Positions 9,375 through 18,133 of a stretch of DNA of 64,000 nt are shown here, piece after piece; the stretch's first letter is position 1; each line of letters starts with the position of its first letter. Position numbers and translations under genes: made by a program. Under the pieces are notes generated by a model. The model saw only the letters and a program-made list of their open reading frames with translations. It ran no database searches and was not told where the DNA came from. The stretch is from Rivularia sp. T60_A2020_040 (GTDB lineage Bacteria > Cyanobacteriota > Cyanobacteriia > Cyanobacteriales > Nostocaceae): assembly GCA_015272215.1 (NCBI GenBank), contig JACYMD010000128.1, forward strand, positions 86,287-150,286, read 5' to 3'.

Positions 9375-10148
9375 ATGAAAGCAGTGATTTTGGCCGGAGG
9401 TCTTGGTACACGTTTAAGTGAAGAAACCAGCGTTAGACCGAAGCCAATGGTAGAAATTGGTGGTAAGCCGATTCTTTGGCACATCATGAAAATCTATTCC
9501 GCTCACGGTATTAATGACTTCATTATCTGCTGTGGTTATAAAGGGTACGTAATCAAGGAGTATTTTGCTAACTACTTCTTACATATGTCTGACGTGACCT
9601 TTGATATGCGGTTTAATCAGATGAACGTACATTCAGGCTATGCAGAACCTTGGCGCGTCACCTTGGTAGATACAGGAGATAATACATTAACGGGTGGACG
9701 ATTGAAACGAGTTAAAGAGCATATTGGAAACGAGACTTTTTGCTTTACCTACGGTGATGGAGTTAGTAACGTTAATGTCACCAACCTGATAAAATTTCAT
9801 AAAGAACAAGAATCTTTAGCAACTTTAAGCGCAGTACAGCCACCAGGACGTTTTGGTGCAATTGTTCTAGGACAAGAACAAACTAAAATTACCAGCTTCC
9901 GAGAAAAACCAGAAGGAGACAACGCTTGGATTAATGGTGGTTTCTTTATATTAGAACCCCAAGTTATTGATTTTATTGAAGGAGATTCCACAGTTTGGGA
10001 AAAAGAACCATTAGAAAAGCTGGCTGAAATGGAACAGCTATCAGCTTATAAACATGATGGCTTTTGGCAACCAATGGATACCTTAAGGGATAAAAATTAT
10101 TTAGAAAACTTGTGGAAAAGTAACGAAGCTCCTTGGAAGGTCTGGTAA
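9375..10148 (+). CDS. rfbF: Glucose-1-phosphate cytidylyltransferase (HEP island gene 1)
   Basis: The 257-residue protein starts with the nucleotidyltransferase signature [20 protein letters not shown] and shows the sugar/metal-binding segments [10 protein letters not shown] and [17 protein letters not shown]. Length and sequence match RfbF, which makes CDP-glucose from CTP and glucose 1-phosphate. CDP-glucose is the precursor of CDP-linked deoxysugars. It is the first gene of a 17-gene block that corresponds to the Anabaena HEP island (alr2825 position). The start ATG is preceded by AGAGGCAG. A classical RfbG or RfbH is not adjacent; the SDR two genes downstream is the candidate for the next step. 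Confidence 0.93.
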   Translation: MKAVILAGGLGTRLSEETSVRPKPMVEIGGKPILWHIMKIYSAHGINDFIICCGYKGYVIKEYFANYFLHMSDVTFDMRFNQMNVHSGYAEPWRVTLVDTGDNTLTGGRLKRVKEHIGNETFCFTYGDGVSNVNVTNLIKFHKEQESLATLSAVQPPGRFGAIVLGQEQTKITSFREKPEGDNAWINGGFFILEPQVIDFIEGDSTVWEKEPLEKLAEMEQLSAYKHDGFWQPMDTLRDKNYLENLWKSNEAPWKVW

Positions 10149-10282
10149 ATGACAAGGTAAATAACTATGAGTTATGAGTTTTTAATTATTAAGTATCATA
10201 ATTGTAACTTTTAACTTCTAAACTCAGATTGATTATTGTAAATTGCTTGATTATTTTAGTTAGAGGGGAGCAGATTTGACGA

Positions 10283-11500
10283 ATGTATGATTTCATTATT
10301 GTTGGTGGGGGTATAGTCGGTCTTTCTACCAGTATGGCTTTAGGTAAACGCTATCCAAAAGCAAGAATTTTAGTTTTGGAAAAAGAGTTGGAAGTAGCGT
10401 TTCACCAAACTGGTAATAATAGCGGCGTTATTCATTCAGGTATTTACTATAAACCTGGTAGTTTCAAAGCTAAATTTTCCCGCGAAGGTTGTCGTTCGAT
10501 GGTACAGTTTTGCCAAGAACACGGTATCGACCATGAAGTATGCGGTAAAGTGATTGTGGCAACTTCTCCTCAAGAACTTCCTCGTTTAGAAAACCTCTAC
10601 AAGCGAGGTTTAGAAAATGGTATAGAAGTTAAAAGAATTACCAGTGAACAAGTCAAAGAAATTGAACCCCATGTAAGTAGTGTCGCCGGAATTTGGGTAG
10701 CATCAACTGGGATTGTAAATTATAAGCAAGTTTGCCAGAAATACGCCCAAATCATTCTGGAACAGGGCGGTGAAATCAAATTTAACACCAAAGTTCAGAA
10801 AATAGTTAATCGCGGTGAAAACCAGGTTTTAGAAACCAATAATGGTAGCTTTGAAACTCGTTTTGTAATTAACTGCGCTGGACTGTATTCTGACCGTGTA
10901 GCTAAATTAGGTAAGGTCGATCCCCAAGCCAAAATTGTACCTTTCCGGGGAGAATATTACGAATTAATTCCAGAAAAACGTCATTTAGTCAAGGGCTTAA
11001 TTTATCCCGTACCTAATCCAGATTTTCCCTTTCTTGGTGTTCATTTTACCCGGATGATAGACGGTACAGTTCACGCCGGACCGAACGCTGTACTTAGTTT
11101 GAAGCGTGAAGGTTATAAAAAAACAGATTTTGACTTAGGTGATTTTGCGGAAGTCATGAGTTATCCAGGCTTTTGGAAATTAGCAGCAAAGCACTCCGAT
11201 GAAGGGATCAAAGAAATTATTCGATCCTTTAGTAAAGCAGCCTTTGTCAAAAGCTTGCAAAACTTGATTCCCGAAGTGCGATCGCAAGATGTGGTTCCGA
11301 CTCATGCGGGTGTCCGCGCTCAAGCTTTGATGAACGACGGTAAATTAGTAGACGACTTTTTGATTGTCAAAGGTCAAAACTCCGTTCATGTGTGCAATGC
11401 TCCTTCTCCAGCAGCTACTTCTTCCATCGAAATTGGTAAAGCTGTAGTCGCAGAAATTCCCGAACAAACACATCTCAAATCAGTAGCAGTTAATTGCTAA
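10283..11500 (+). CDS. FAD-dependent oxidoreductase, L-2-hydroxyglutarate oxidase (LhgO)-like (HEP island gene 2)
   Basis: The 405-residue protein has an N-terminal FAD dinucleotide-binding motif (IIVGGGIVGLSTSMALG), the glycine-rich active-site segment GNNSGVIHSGIYYKPGS and a C-terminal DAO-family fold with FRGEYYEL and HAGPNAVLS. The whole sequence resembles LhgO, a flavoenzyme that oxidises L-2-hydroxyglutarate to 2-oxoglutarate. In this location, between RfbF and an SDR, it may act on a sugar- or hydroxyacid-related substrate of polysaccharide synthesis instead. That substrate shift is inference. A strong AGAGGGGAG ribosome-binding sequence precedes the ATG at 10283. Confidence 0.85.
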   Translation: MYDFIIVGGGIVGLSTSMALGKRYPKARILVLEKELEVAFHQTGNNSGVIHSGIYYKPGSFKAKFSREGCRSMVQFCQEHGIDHEVCGKVIVATSPQELPRLENLYKRGLENGIEVKRITSEQVKEIEPHVSSVAGIWVASTGIVNYKQVCQKYAQIILEQGGEIKFNTKVQKIVNRGENQVLETNNGSFETRFVINCAGLYSDRVAKLGKVDPQAKIVPFRGEYYELIPEKRHLVKGLIYPVPNPDFPFLGVHFTRMIDGTVHAGPNAVLSLKREGYKKTDFDLGDFAEVMSYPGFWKLAAKHSDEGIKEIIRSFSKAAFVKSLQNLIPEVRSQDVVPTHAGVRAQALMNDGKLVDDFLIVKGQNSVHVCNAPSPAATSSIEIGKAVVAEIPEQTHLKSVAVNC

Positions 11501-11546
11501 TAGATTTAAAACTTAATCATTAAATAGTTAATAGGTATTGAAATCA

Positions 11547-12575
11547 ATGAAAATTCTTGTTACTGGTACTGAAGGTTATCTTGGTTGTTTGCTAGCTCCT
11601 TTGTTAATTGAAAAAGGACATGAAGTTATTGGTGTAGACACTGGTTATTACAAAGTTGGTTGGTTGTACAACGGTACCCAAACTACCGCTAAAACTTTAA
11701 ATAAAGATATTCGGCATATTACTGTAGAAGATTTACAAGGTGTCGAAGCAATAGTTCACATGGCTGAATTATCAAACGACCCTACCGGACAATTATCACC
11801 AAATATTACCTACGATATCAACCATGCTGGTTCGGTTCGTCTTGCCAAACTAGCGAAACAAGCGGGTGTCCGTCGCTTCGTATATATGTCTTCTTGTAGC
11901 GTTTATGGTGTTGCGACAGAAGGTGATGTTACAGAGGAATCCCCGGTTAATCCGCAAACTGCTTATGCAGAATGTAAAACCTTTGTAGAACGAGATGTCA
12001 AACCACTTGCTAGCGATGATTTTTCCCCTACCTTCATGCGGAATGCGACAGCATTTGGTGCTTCTCCAAGAATGCGGTTTGATATTGTTTTAAATAATTT
12101 AGCTGGTTTAGCCTGGACTACCAAAGAAATCAAAATGATTAGCGATGGTACTCCTTGGAGACCATTAGTTCATGCCTTGGATATTTCAAAAGCGATTATT
12201 TGTGCCATAGAAGCTCCTCGCGATATTGTCCACAACCAAATATTCAACGTCGGAGATACTGCAAATAATTATCGAGTTAAGGAAATAGCTGAATTTGTTG
12301 CCCAAGCCTTTCCTGGATGTAAATTGAGCTTTGGTGATAGTGGTTCAGATAATCGTAGCTATCGAGTTTCTTTTGAAAAAATCAATACTACTTTACCTGG
12401 CTTTAAATGCGATTGGGATGCATCTTCGGGAGCTAAACAATTATTTGATGTGTTTAGTCAAATTGATCTGACAGAGGAAATATTTTTCTCTAGAGGTTTT
12501 ACTCGTTTAAAACAGTTAGAGTATTTGATTCGTACCCAACAAATTGATAAAGATTTCTTCTGGGCTAAGAAATAA
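11547..12575 (+). CDS. NAD-dependent epimerase/dehydratase, extended SDR family (HEP island gene 3)
   Basis: The protein begins MKILVTGTEGYLG, the TGxxGxxG NAD-binding motif of extended short-chain dehydrogenases. The catalytic pair appears as YAECK with an upstream serine region MSSCSVYG. The ORF track extends to a TTG at 11538, but the ATG at 11547 fits the family better. The exact reaction is not clear; 4-epimerisation, 4,6-dehydration or reduction of an NDP-sugar are all possible. Its position after RfbF makes a CDP-sugar plausible. It corresponds to the third gene of the HEP island. Confidence 0.85.
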   Translation: MKILVTGTEGYLGCLLAPLLIEKGHEVIGVDTGYYKVGWLYNGTQTTAKTLNKDIRHITVEDLQGVEAIVHMAELSNDPTGQLSPNITYDINHAGSVRLAKLAKQAGVRRFVYMSSCSVYGVATEGDVTEESPVNPQTAYAECKTFVERDVKPLASDDFSPTFMRNATAFGASPRMRFDIVLNNLAGLAWTTKEIKMISDGTPWRPLVHALDISKAIICAIEAPRDIVHNQIFNVGDTANNYRVKEIAEFVAQAFPGCKLSFGDSGSDNRSYRVSFEKINTTLPGFKCDWDASSGAKQLFDVFSQIDLTEEIFFSRGFTRLKQLEYLIRTQQIDKDFFWAKK

Positions 12576-12673
12576 TCAAACTATATTTTATCCAAATCAA
12601 AAACAAATCAAACAAATATTGGGGTGTTTATTTACCCCTATTCAAAAATTAAATTATTCTTTCAGAGGTTGCC

Positions 12674-13225
12674 ATGATTTTTACCGAAACTGAACTGCAA
12701 GGAGCTTACATTATCGACTTAGAAGAAAAACACGATACTCGTGGCTTCTTCGCTCGTACTTTCTGCGCTCAAGAACTCGAAGCACATGGTTTAAAGTCAA
12801 CGGTTGCCCAATGTAATTTATCCTTTAACCATAAGAAGGGTACTTTACGGGGAATGCACTATCAAGTAGCTCCAGCAGCAGAAACAAAGTTAATTCGCTG
12901 CACAAAAGGTGCTATCTATGACGTAATTATTGATATGCGTCCCGAATCTCCTACTTATTTACAGCATTTCGGTGTGGAATTAACAGCAGACAATCATCGT
13001 GCTTTGTATGTACCTGAAATGTTTGCTCACGGCTACCAAGCACTAACTGATGGCTGTGAAGTTATGTATATGGTAGGTGAATTTTATACCCCCGGATACG
13101 AAAAGGGTTTACGCTATGATGACCCATTTTTTAACATTCAATGGCCTCTCGAAGCAACTGAAATGTCTGAAAAAGATCAAAATTGGCCTTTGATGAGAAT
13201 GATCAGTGTTGGTGGTGCTTCCTAA
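12674..13225 (+). CDS. rfbC: dTDP-4-dehydrorhamnose 3,5-epimerase family protein (HEP island gene 4)
   Basis: The 183-residue protein has the RmlC cupin features: HDTRGFFARTF near the start, the catalytic-histidine strand TLRGMHYQ, KLIRCTKGAIYDVIIDMR and MFAHGYQAL. The length matches RmlC/RfbC. The family inverts C3 and C5 of 4-keto-6-deoxy sugars bound to dTDP or, in some relatives, CDP. Since RfbF lies in the same operon, a CDP-sugar substrate is possible. CAGAGG lies about eight bases upstream of the ATG. Confidence 0.88.
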   Translation: MIFTETELQGAYIIDLEEKHDTRGFFARTFCAQELEAHGLKSTVAQCNLSFNHKKGTLRGMHYQVAPAAETKLIRCTKGAIYDVIIDMRPESPTYLQHFGVELTADNHRALYVPEMFAHGYQALTDGCEVMYMVGEFYTPGYEKGLRYDDPFFNIQWPLEATEMSEKDQNWPLMRMISVGGAS

Positions 13226-13226
13226 T

Positions 13227-13352
13227 TGCTCGCTTTCTGTGGAAGATTACTGATAAAAAAAACCCTTCTAGACGCAGAGAAGGCAGAGGAATGAGAAGAA
13301 GAGAGATGAATCGCACCAACAAGGGTGAAAGGTAGATCGGGGATTACCTAAG
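13227..13352. repeat. Palindromic MITE-like dispersed repeat, copy C (inverted and diverged)
   Basis: The left end (GGAAGATTACTGAT followed by an A-run and AACCC) and the core (GACGCAGAGAAGGCAGAGG) match the reverse complement of the element at 8097. The right end reads GATCGGGGATTACC. The boundaries are approximate because the copy is eroded. It sits between the RfbC and SAF-domain genes inside the HEP operon. Confidence 0.6.
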
Positions 13353-13422
13353 TATTAATGACTAGTACAGAAGTTGATTGAAGTACACATTTAGAACATA
13401 ATATCTCACAGGAGTTAAATTA

Positions 13423-14736
13423 ATGATTATTGTAGACCGCGCTTTACAAGCACGCGCTGAAGCAGGAAATCCGGTAAAAGTCGCAATGATTGGCGCGGGT
13501 TTTATGGGTCGGGGAATTGCTAATCAAATTGCTAATTCGGTTCCTGGAATGGAATTGGTGGCGATTTCTAACCGGAATATAGATGCTGCGAAACGGGCTT
13601 ATACTGAAGCGGGAATTGAAACTGTTAAAGAAATTTCCCATGTTACGGATTTAGAAGATGTCATCAGACAAGGTGGATATGCAGTAACTGAAGATGCAAT
13701 GTTACTGTGCCGTGCTGAAGGTATTGATGCCATTATCGAAGTAACTGGAGCAATCGAGTTTGGCGCTCATGTTGTGATGGAAGCTATTGCTCATCACAAG
13801 CATATTATTATGATGAATGCCGAGCTTGACGGTACTATCGGTTCTATTTTGAAAGTGTATGCCGATAAAGCCGGGGTTATCCTCTCAGCTTGTGACGGAG
13901 ACCAACCGGGGGTGGAAATGAACCTTTATCGGTTTGTTAAGAGTATTGGTTTAACTCCACTACTGTGCGGAAACATCAAGGGATTACAAGACCCTTATCG
14001 TAATCCTACCACTCAAGAAGCATTTGCTAAACGTTGGGGACAAAAGCCTCATATGGTGACTAGCTTCGCTGATGGAAGCAAAATTTCCTTTGAGCAAGCG
14101 ATTGTTGCTAACGCTACGGGAATGAAAGTTGCTCAACGGGGAATGCTGGGATACGACTTCAAAGGTCATGTTGATGAAATGACCTCGATGTATGATGTGG
14201 AACAATTAAAGCAACTTGGTGGTATTGTTGATTACGTTGTCGGTGCGAAACCCGGTCCCGGAGTATTCGTTTTTGCAACTCACGACGACCCCAAACAACA
14301 GCATTATCTGAATCTATATAAGTTAGGTGAAGGACCTCTTTACAGCTTTTATACCCCTTATCATTTGTGCCATTTTGAAGTACCTTTATCAGTAGCCAGA
14401 GCGGTACTATTTAAAGACGCTGTGATGTCTCCCTTGGGAGCGCCCCTAGTCGATGTGGTAACTACTGCCAAAATTGACCTTAAAGCCGGGGATACCCTTG
14501 ATGGTATTGGCTACTACATGACCTATGGACAATGCGAAAATTCCGAAATAGTTCGCGAACAAAATCTACTTCCAATGGGTCTAGCAGAAGGATGTCGTTT
14601 AAAGCAAGATATTATTAAAGACCAAGTTCTTACCTACGATGACGTAGAACTACCACAAGGTAGACTTTGCGACAAGTTGCGGGAAGAACAAAATGCAACA
14701 TTTGCGAGCTTAAAGACCTTGGCAGTAGCTAGATAA
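13423..14736 (+). CDS. NAD(P)-dependent oxidoreductase with C-terminal SAF domain (HEP island gene 5)
   Basis: The 437-residue protein has a Rossmann motif KVAMIGAGFMGRGIANQIA near residue 20 and a homoserine-dehydrogenase-like middle part (IIEVTGAIEFGAHVVMEAI, MMNAELDGTIGS, SACDGDQPGVEMNL). The C-terminus (about 355-425) resembles the SAF domain found in sialic-acid-synthase antifreeze-like and FlgA proteins (DLKAGDTLDGIGYYMTYG). Related proteins sit in polysaccharide clusters, but the substrate is not established. Co-location with RfbF, LhgO-like and SDR genes points to making an unusual sugar or its branched acyl donor. CAGGAG precedes the ATG by eight bases. Confidence 0.75.
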   Translation: MIIVDRALQARAEAGNPVKVAMIGAGFMGRGIANQIANSVPGMELVAISNRNIDAAKRAYTEAGIETVKEISHVTDLEDVIRQGGYAVTEDAMLLCRAEGIDAIIEVTGAIEFGAHVVMEAIAHHKHIIMMNAELDGTIGSILKVYADKAGVILSACDGDQPGVEMNLYRFVKSIGLTPLLCGNIKGLQDPYRNPTTQEAFAKRWGQKPHMVTSFADGSKISFEQAIVANATGMKVAQRGMLGYDFKGHVDEMTSMYDVEQLKQLGGIVDYVVGAKPGPGVFVFATHDDPKQQHYLNLYKLGEGPLYSFYTPYHLCHFEVPLSVARAVLFKDAVMSPLGAPLVDVVTTAKIDLKAGDTLDGIGYYMTYGQCENSEIVREQNLLPMGLAEGCRLKQDIIKDQVLTYDDVELPQGRLCDKLREEQNATFASLKTLAVAR

Positions 14737-14806
14737 AATAACCACAACAGATATCATGCATTGTTTCATAAATTGACCGAAGTAGTACAGAATAAATAAT
14801 TAGGGT

Positions 14807-14849
14807 AGTGAAGGATTTTTGTTAATTAAAATATTCAATATCCTTCACT
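14807..14849. terminator. Intra-operon hairpin downstream of the SAF-domain gene
   Basis: Perfect 10-bp arms AGTGAAGGAT and ATCCTTCACT enclose an AT-rich loop, followed by CCATTTTTCTT. The hairpin lies in the 162-bp gap between gene 5 and gene 6 of the HEP island. It could be a partial terminator or an mRNA-processing hairpin. Confidence 0.5.
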
Positions 14850-14898
14850 CCATTTTTCTTAGTTAGTTAAAATTTAATAGAGTTTTCCCAGGGTATTT

Positions 14899-16107
14899 AT
14901 GCAAACCAATTTAGTTAAGCGCGTAGCAGATAATATTACTGTAGTCGCGGATAAAATCCAAGGTCGTCTCGAAAGACGGCGCATAGTTTCAATTCAACCA
15001 GATAAACCAGCAATTGGAAACGTACTTATTTCTTACGTTGTCAATCCATTCACTTTGAAACCAGGTGAATCCTTGCCAACTTCCCATACTCAACATTGGG
15101 AATGTTTGCAAATGGCTAAAACTTTTTTAGACTTCGGCTACAACGTTGATGTTATATGGTTTTATAACGATGTATTTATTCCAAAAAAACATTATGCCTT
15201 TTTTATTGAAACACGTTGGAACTTACAAAGATGTGTACCGTTTCTGAACAAAGATTGTGTAAAAATATTTCATTCTGATACAGCGCATATTTTATTCCAC
15301 AATGCTGCTGAAGCAAATAGATTATTAAAATTACAGCAACGACGCGGTATTACTTTAAGTCCGAAAAGATTCGAGCAACCAAACAAAGCTATAGAATACG
15401 CCGATTGTGCGACAGTTCTTGGTAACGAGTTTACGATCAACACATTTAAATACGCCAATAAACCGTTGTATCGAGTTCCTATTTCTGCTCCCAGGCTTTA
15501 TCCTTTTCCTGAAGATAAAGATTTTGCAGCTTGCCGTAAAAACTTTCTGTGGTTTGGTAGTGGTGGTTTGGTTCATAAAGGATTAGACTTACTTTTAGAT
15601 GCCTTTTCCCAAATGCCAGATTATAATTTAACTATTTGCGGACCAATTGAGAAAGAAGACGATTTTAAAACAGCTTTTTATCAAGAACTTTATCAAACTC
15701 CGAATATTCATACAATTGGGTGGGTTGATGTGACATCTCAAAAGTTTTTAGACATTGTTAATAGTTGTTTAGGAATTGTTTATCCAACATGCTCCGAAGG
15801 TGGTGGCGGATGCGTTATAAATTGTATGCATACAGGACTGATTCCCATTGTTAGTTATGAATCAAGTGTCGATGTTAGCGATGATTATGGAGTTATTTTA
15901 AAAGAAAATACTGTAGCACAAATTAAACAGAGTATTCAGAATATTTCTAAATTAAATCCATCGCAACTCCAACAAATGGCCAGGAAATCTTGGGAATTTG
16001 TCAGAAAAAATCATACGAGAGAAAGATTTGCTCAAGTTTATCGAGAAACGATTGAAAAAATCATGTTACAACAAGGTATAAAACAAGATTTATTAACATA
16101 TGTTTAA
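14899..16107 (+). CDS. Glycosyltransferase, GT4-like (HEP island gene 6)
   Basis: The 402-residue protein has a C-terminal GT-B donor domain pattern: LWFGSGGLVHKGLDLLLDAF, a DYNLTICGP strand, HTIGWVDV and the acidic donor-binding segment YPTCSEGGGGCVINCMH. The glutamate-rich EX7E-type motif is loosely present. No signal peptide or membrane anchor is visible, so it should act on the inner face of the membrane. It is predicted to add a sugar to the lipid-linked repeat unit; donor and acceptor are unknown. Its end overlaps the next gene by eight bases, so the two are translationally coupled. Confidence 0.82.
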   Translation: MQTNLVKRVADNITVVADKIQGRLERRRIVSIQPDKPAIGNVLISYVVNPFTLKPGESLPTSHTQHWECLQMAKTFLDFGYNVDVIWFYNDVFIPKKHYAFFIETRWNLQRCVPFLNKDCVKIFHSDTAHILFHNAAEANRLLKLQQRRGITLSPKRFEQPNKAIEYADCATVLGNEFTINTFKYANKPLYRVPISAPRLYPFPEDKDFAACRKNFLWFGSGGLVHKGLDLLLDAFSQMPDYNLTICGPIEKEDDFKTAFYQELYQTPNIHTIGWVDVTSQKFLDIVNSCLGIVYPTCSEGGGGCVINCMHTGLIPIVSYESSVDVSDDYGVILKENTVAQIKQSIQNISKLNPSQLQQMARKSWEFVRKNHTRERFAQVYRETIEKIMLQQGIKQDLLTYV

Positions 16108-16816
16108 ACTATCTTTAAATCAATTGCGAATTAGTTTAGGAGCCGCCGTCAGAGATACTAATTACAATGTACATTACAATTGGCTTTTACGTTTTAAAAG
16201 CAAACCTGTTGAGGTAAGTAACAAGCGAGCCATAGTTTTTTCTCCCCACCAAGATGATGAAACTATCGGTTGTGGAGGAGCGATCGCCCTTAAGCGTTCC
16301 CAAGGAATACCAGTCAAAGTAGTGTTCCTCACCGATGGACGTTATGGTAGACCAAATTGGATTGAACCGGAGAATATTATTGAATATCGTCAACAAGAAG
16401 CATCAAGCGCTTTGAATATTTTGGGAATTGAACCATCACAAACGCAATTCCTCGGTGAAGCCGATGGAAGTCTAGCTCAATTATCTCCCGAACAACGCAA
16501 CTTATTAATTGATAAATTAGTTGAAATTATTCAATCTTTTGCACCGCAAGAAGTTTACGTTCCTCATCATTACGATGGACATCCAGGTCATGAAGCAACT
16601 TACTCTTTAGTTGACAGTGCGATTAAAGCTTCTAAAATGCCCATAGAACTTTTACAATATCCGATTTGGATGTTGTGGCGGAGTCCCTTATCTTCTCATA
16701 AATATTTGCCGAAAAAAGTCAAGCTTATCGCTTGTTTATCGGCAATTTTAAAGAAACAAAACACCAAGCAATTGCAGTCTACAATTCACAAACCCCAAAT
16801 TTACCTTCTAGCTTGA
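16100..16816 (+). CDS. PIG-L/LmbE-family deacetylase (HEP island gene 7)
   Basis: The 238-residue protein carries the zinc-binding and catalytic motif SPHQDDETIGCGG near residue 50 and the second metal-binding segment VPHHYDGHPGHEA near residue 155. The PIG-L family removes the N-acetyl group from GlcNAc-containing substrates. The gene overlaps the upstream glycosyltransferase by eight bases (ATG inside ...CATATGTTTAAAC). De-N-acetylation of a GlcNAc residue in the envelope polysaccharide or its lipid intermediate is a reasonable inference. Confidence 0.85.
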   Translation: MFKLSLNQLRISLGAAVRDTNYNVHYNWLLRFKSKPVEVSNKRAIVFSPHQDDETIGCGGAIALKRSQGIPVKVVFLTDGRYGRPNWIEPENIIEYRQQEASSALNILGIEPSQTQFLGEADGSLAQLSPEQRNLLIDKLVEIIQSFAPQEVYVPHHYDGHPGHEATYSLVDSAIKASKMPIELLQYPIWMLWRSPLSSHKYLPKKVKLIACLSAILKKQNTKQLQSTIHKPQIYLLA

Positions 16817-17006
16817 AGCAAGCAATGTTTTCTAATCACGAAATATTTTTTAAAGACTAAATTTATCTATTACCATTGGTCGTAAAAATCATTTATAAAA
16901 TAAACAAAAAATAGTATTATTATTCAGTATTTAAATGTCATAAAACTTCCTTAATTAATCTTTTTTAAATTGTTTGCGGTCGAAGTGTAATTTTATAGGG
17001 AACAAC

Positions 17007-18116
17007 ATGAAAGTTGCTTTAGTCCATGATTATTTAACCCAAAAAGGTGGCGCAGAACGAGTCTTTGAATTGCTTTGTAAACGTTTTCCTGAAGCTGATA
17101 TTTTTACATCTTTATACGATGCTCAAAAAACTATTGATCTAGGTGAACGCATAGTCAACACAACTTATTTGCAAAATATTCCTGGTGCTGCAAAATACTT
17201 TCGCCTGATGGCTCCTTTGTATTTTCCTGCTTTTCGGGCTTTAGATTTACAAGAATATGATTTAATTATCAGTAGTAGTACTAGCTTTGCCAAAGCTGTA
17301 CGAAAAAACCCCAAAGCACAGCACATTTGCTTTTGTCATAATGTGACTCGTTTCCTTTGGGATACAGAAACTTATTTAAGAGAATATGCTGACTATCAGT
17401 ATTTTTCTCCATTAATTGAAAAAGTTTTTCAGTTAATGAGAAATGTAGACTTAACTTATGCACAAGAACCAGACCTGTACATTGCGAATTCTAGTGTTGT
17501 TGCACGACGGATCAAAAGTACTTATGGTAAAAAAGCAATAGTTATTAACTACCCGATTGATACGAGTAAATTTGTTTATTCAGATTCCAAAGACGATTAT
17601 TTTCTTGCATCTGCAAGAATGATCGGTTACAAACGACTTGATATAATAGTAGAAGCTTTTAACTGGCTGGGATGGCATCTCAAAATATCAGGTGACGGTC
17701 CAGAAAAAGAACGCTTACAATCAAAAGCTTTGAAAAATATCGAATTTGTCGGTCACGTATCTGATGTAGAACGTACCCAATTGTTTTCTAAGGCAAAATC
17801 AGTAATAGTTGCAGCCTTAGAAGATTATGGATTGGTTCCGGTAGAAGCAAATGCTAGTGGAACACCAGTAGTAGCTTTCGGAGCCGGAGGAGTTTTAGAT
17901 ACTCAGGTACCTGGTAAAACAGGAGTCTTTTTCAAAAGGCAAACACCTGATTCTCTACAAACCGCATTATTAGAAGCCAGGGAAATCTATTGGAATTACG
18001 ATAACATCCGCAATCATGCTGTAGCCAATTTTTCGGAAGAGGCATTTTTTAGTAAAGTCGAACAAGTCATCGACCAAACTAGTCAAATACAGCGATCGCA
18101 GTCTCTGATTTGTTAG
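17007..18116 (+). CDS. Glycosyltransferase, GT4 (WbaZ/mannosyltransferase-like) (HEP island gene 8)
   Basis: The protein begins MKVALVHDYLTQKGGAERVF, a hallmark of GT4 mannosyl-type transferases. The donor domain shows ASARMIGYKRLDIIVEAF, LKISGDGPEKERL and the EX7E-like AALEDYGLVPVEANASGTPV. The ORF track starts at 16974, but the ATG at 17007 is preceded by TATAGGG and matches the family start. It is predicted to transfer a sugar from an NDP-sugar to the growing lipid-linked oligosaccharide. The downstream Wzc-like gene begins within or just after its stop codon. Confidence 0.87.
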   Translation: MKVALVHDYLTQKGGAERVFELLCKRFPEADIFTSLYDAQKTIDLGERIVNTTYLQNIPGAAKYFRLMAPLYFPAFRALDLQEYDLIISSSTSFAKAVRKNPKAQHICFCHNVTRFLWDTETYLREYADYQYFSPLIEKVFQLMRNVDLTYAQEPDLYIANSSVVARRIKSTYGKKAIVINYPIDTSKFVYSDSKDDYFLASARMIGYKRLDIIVEAFNWLGWHLKISGDGPEKERLQSKALKNIEFVGHVSDVERTQLFSKAKSVIVAALEDYGLVPVEANASGTPVVAFGAGGVLDTQVPGKTGVFFKRQTPDSLQTALLEAREIYWNYDNIRNHAVANFSEEAFFSKVEQVIDQTSQIQRSQSLIC

Positions 18117-18133
18117 CTGAGGAAATTAATAAA

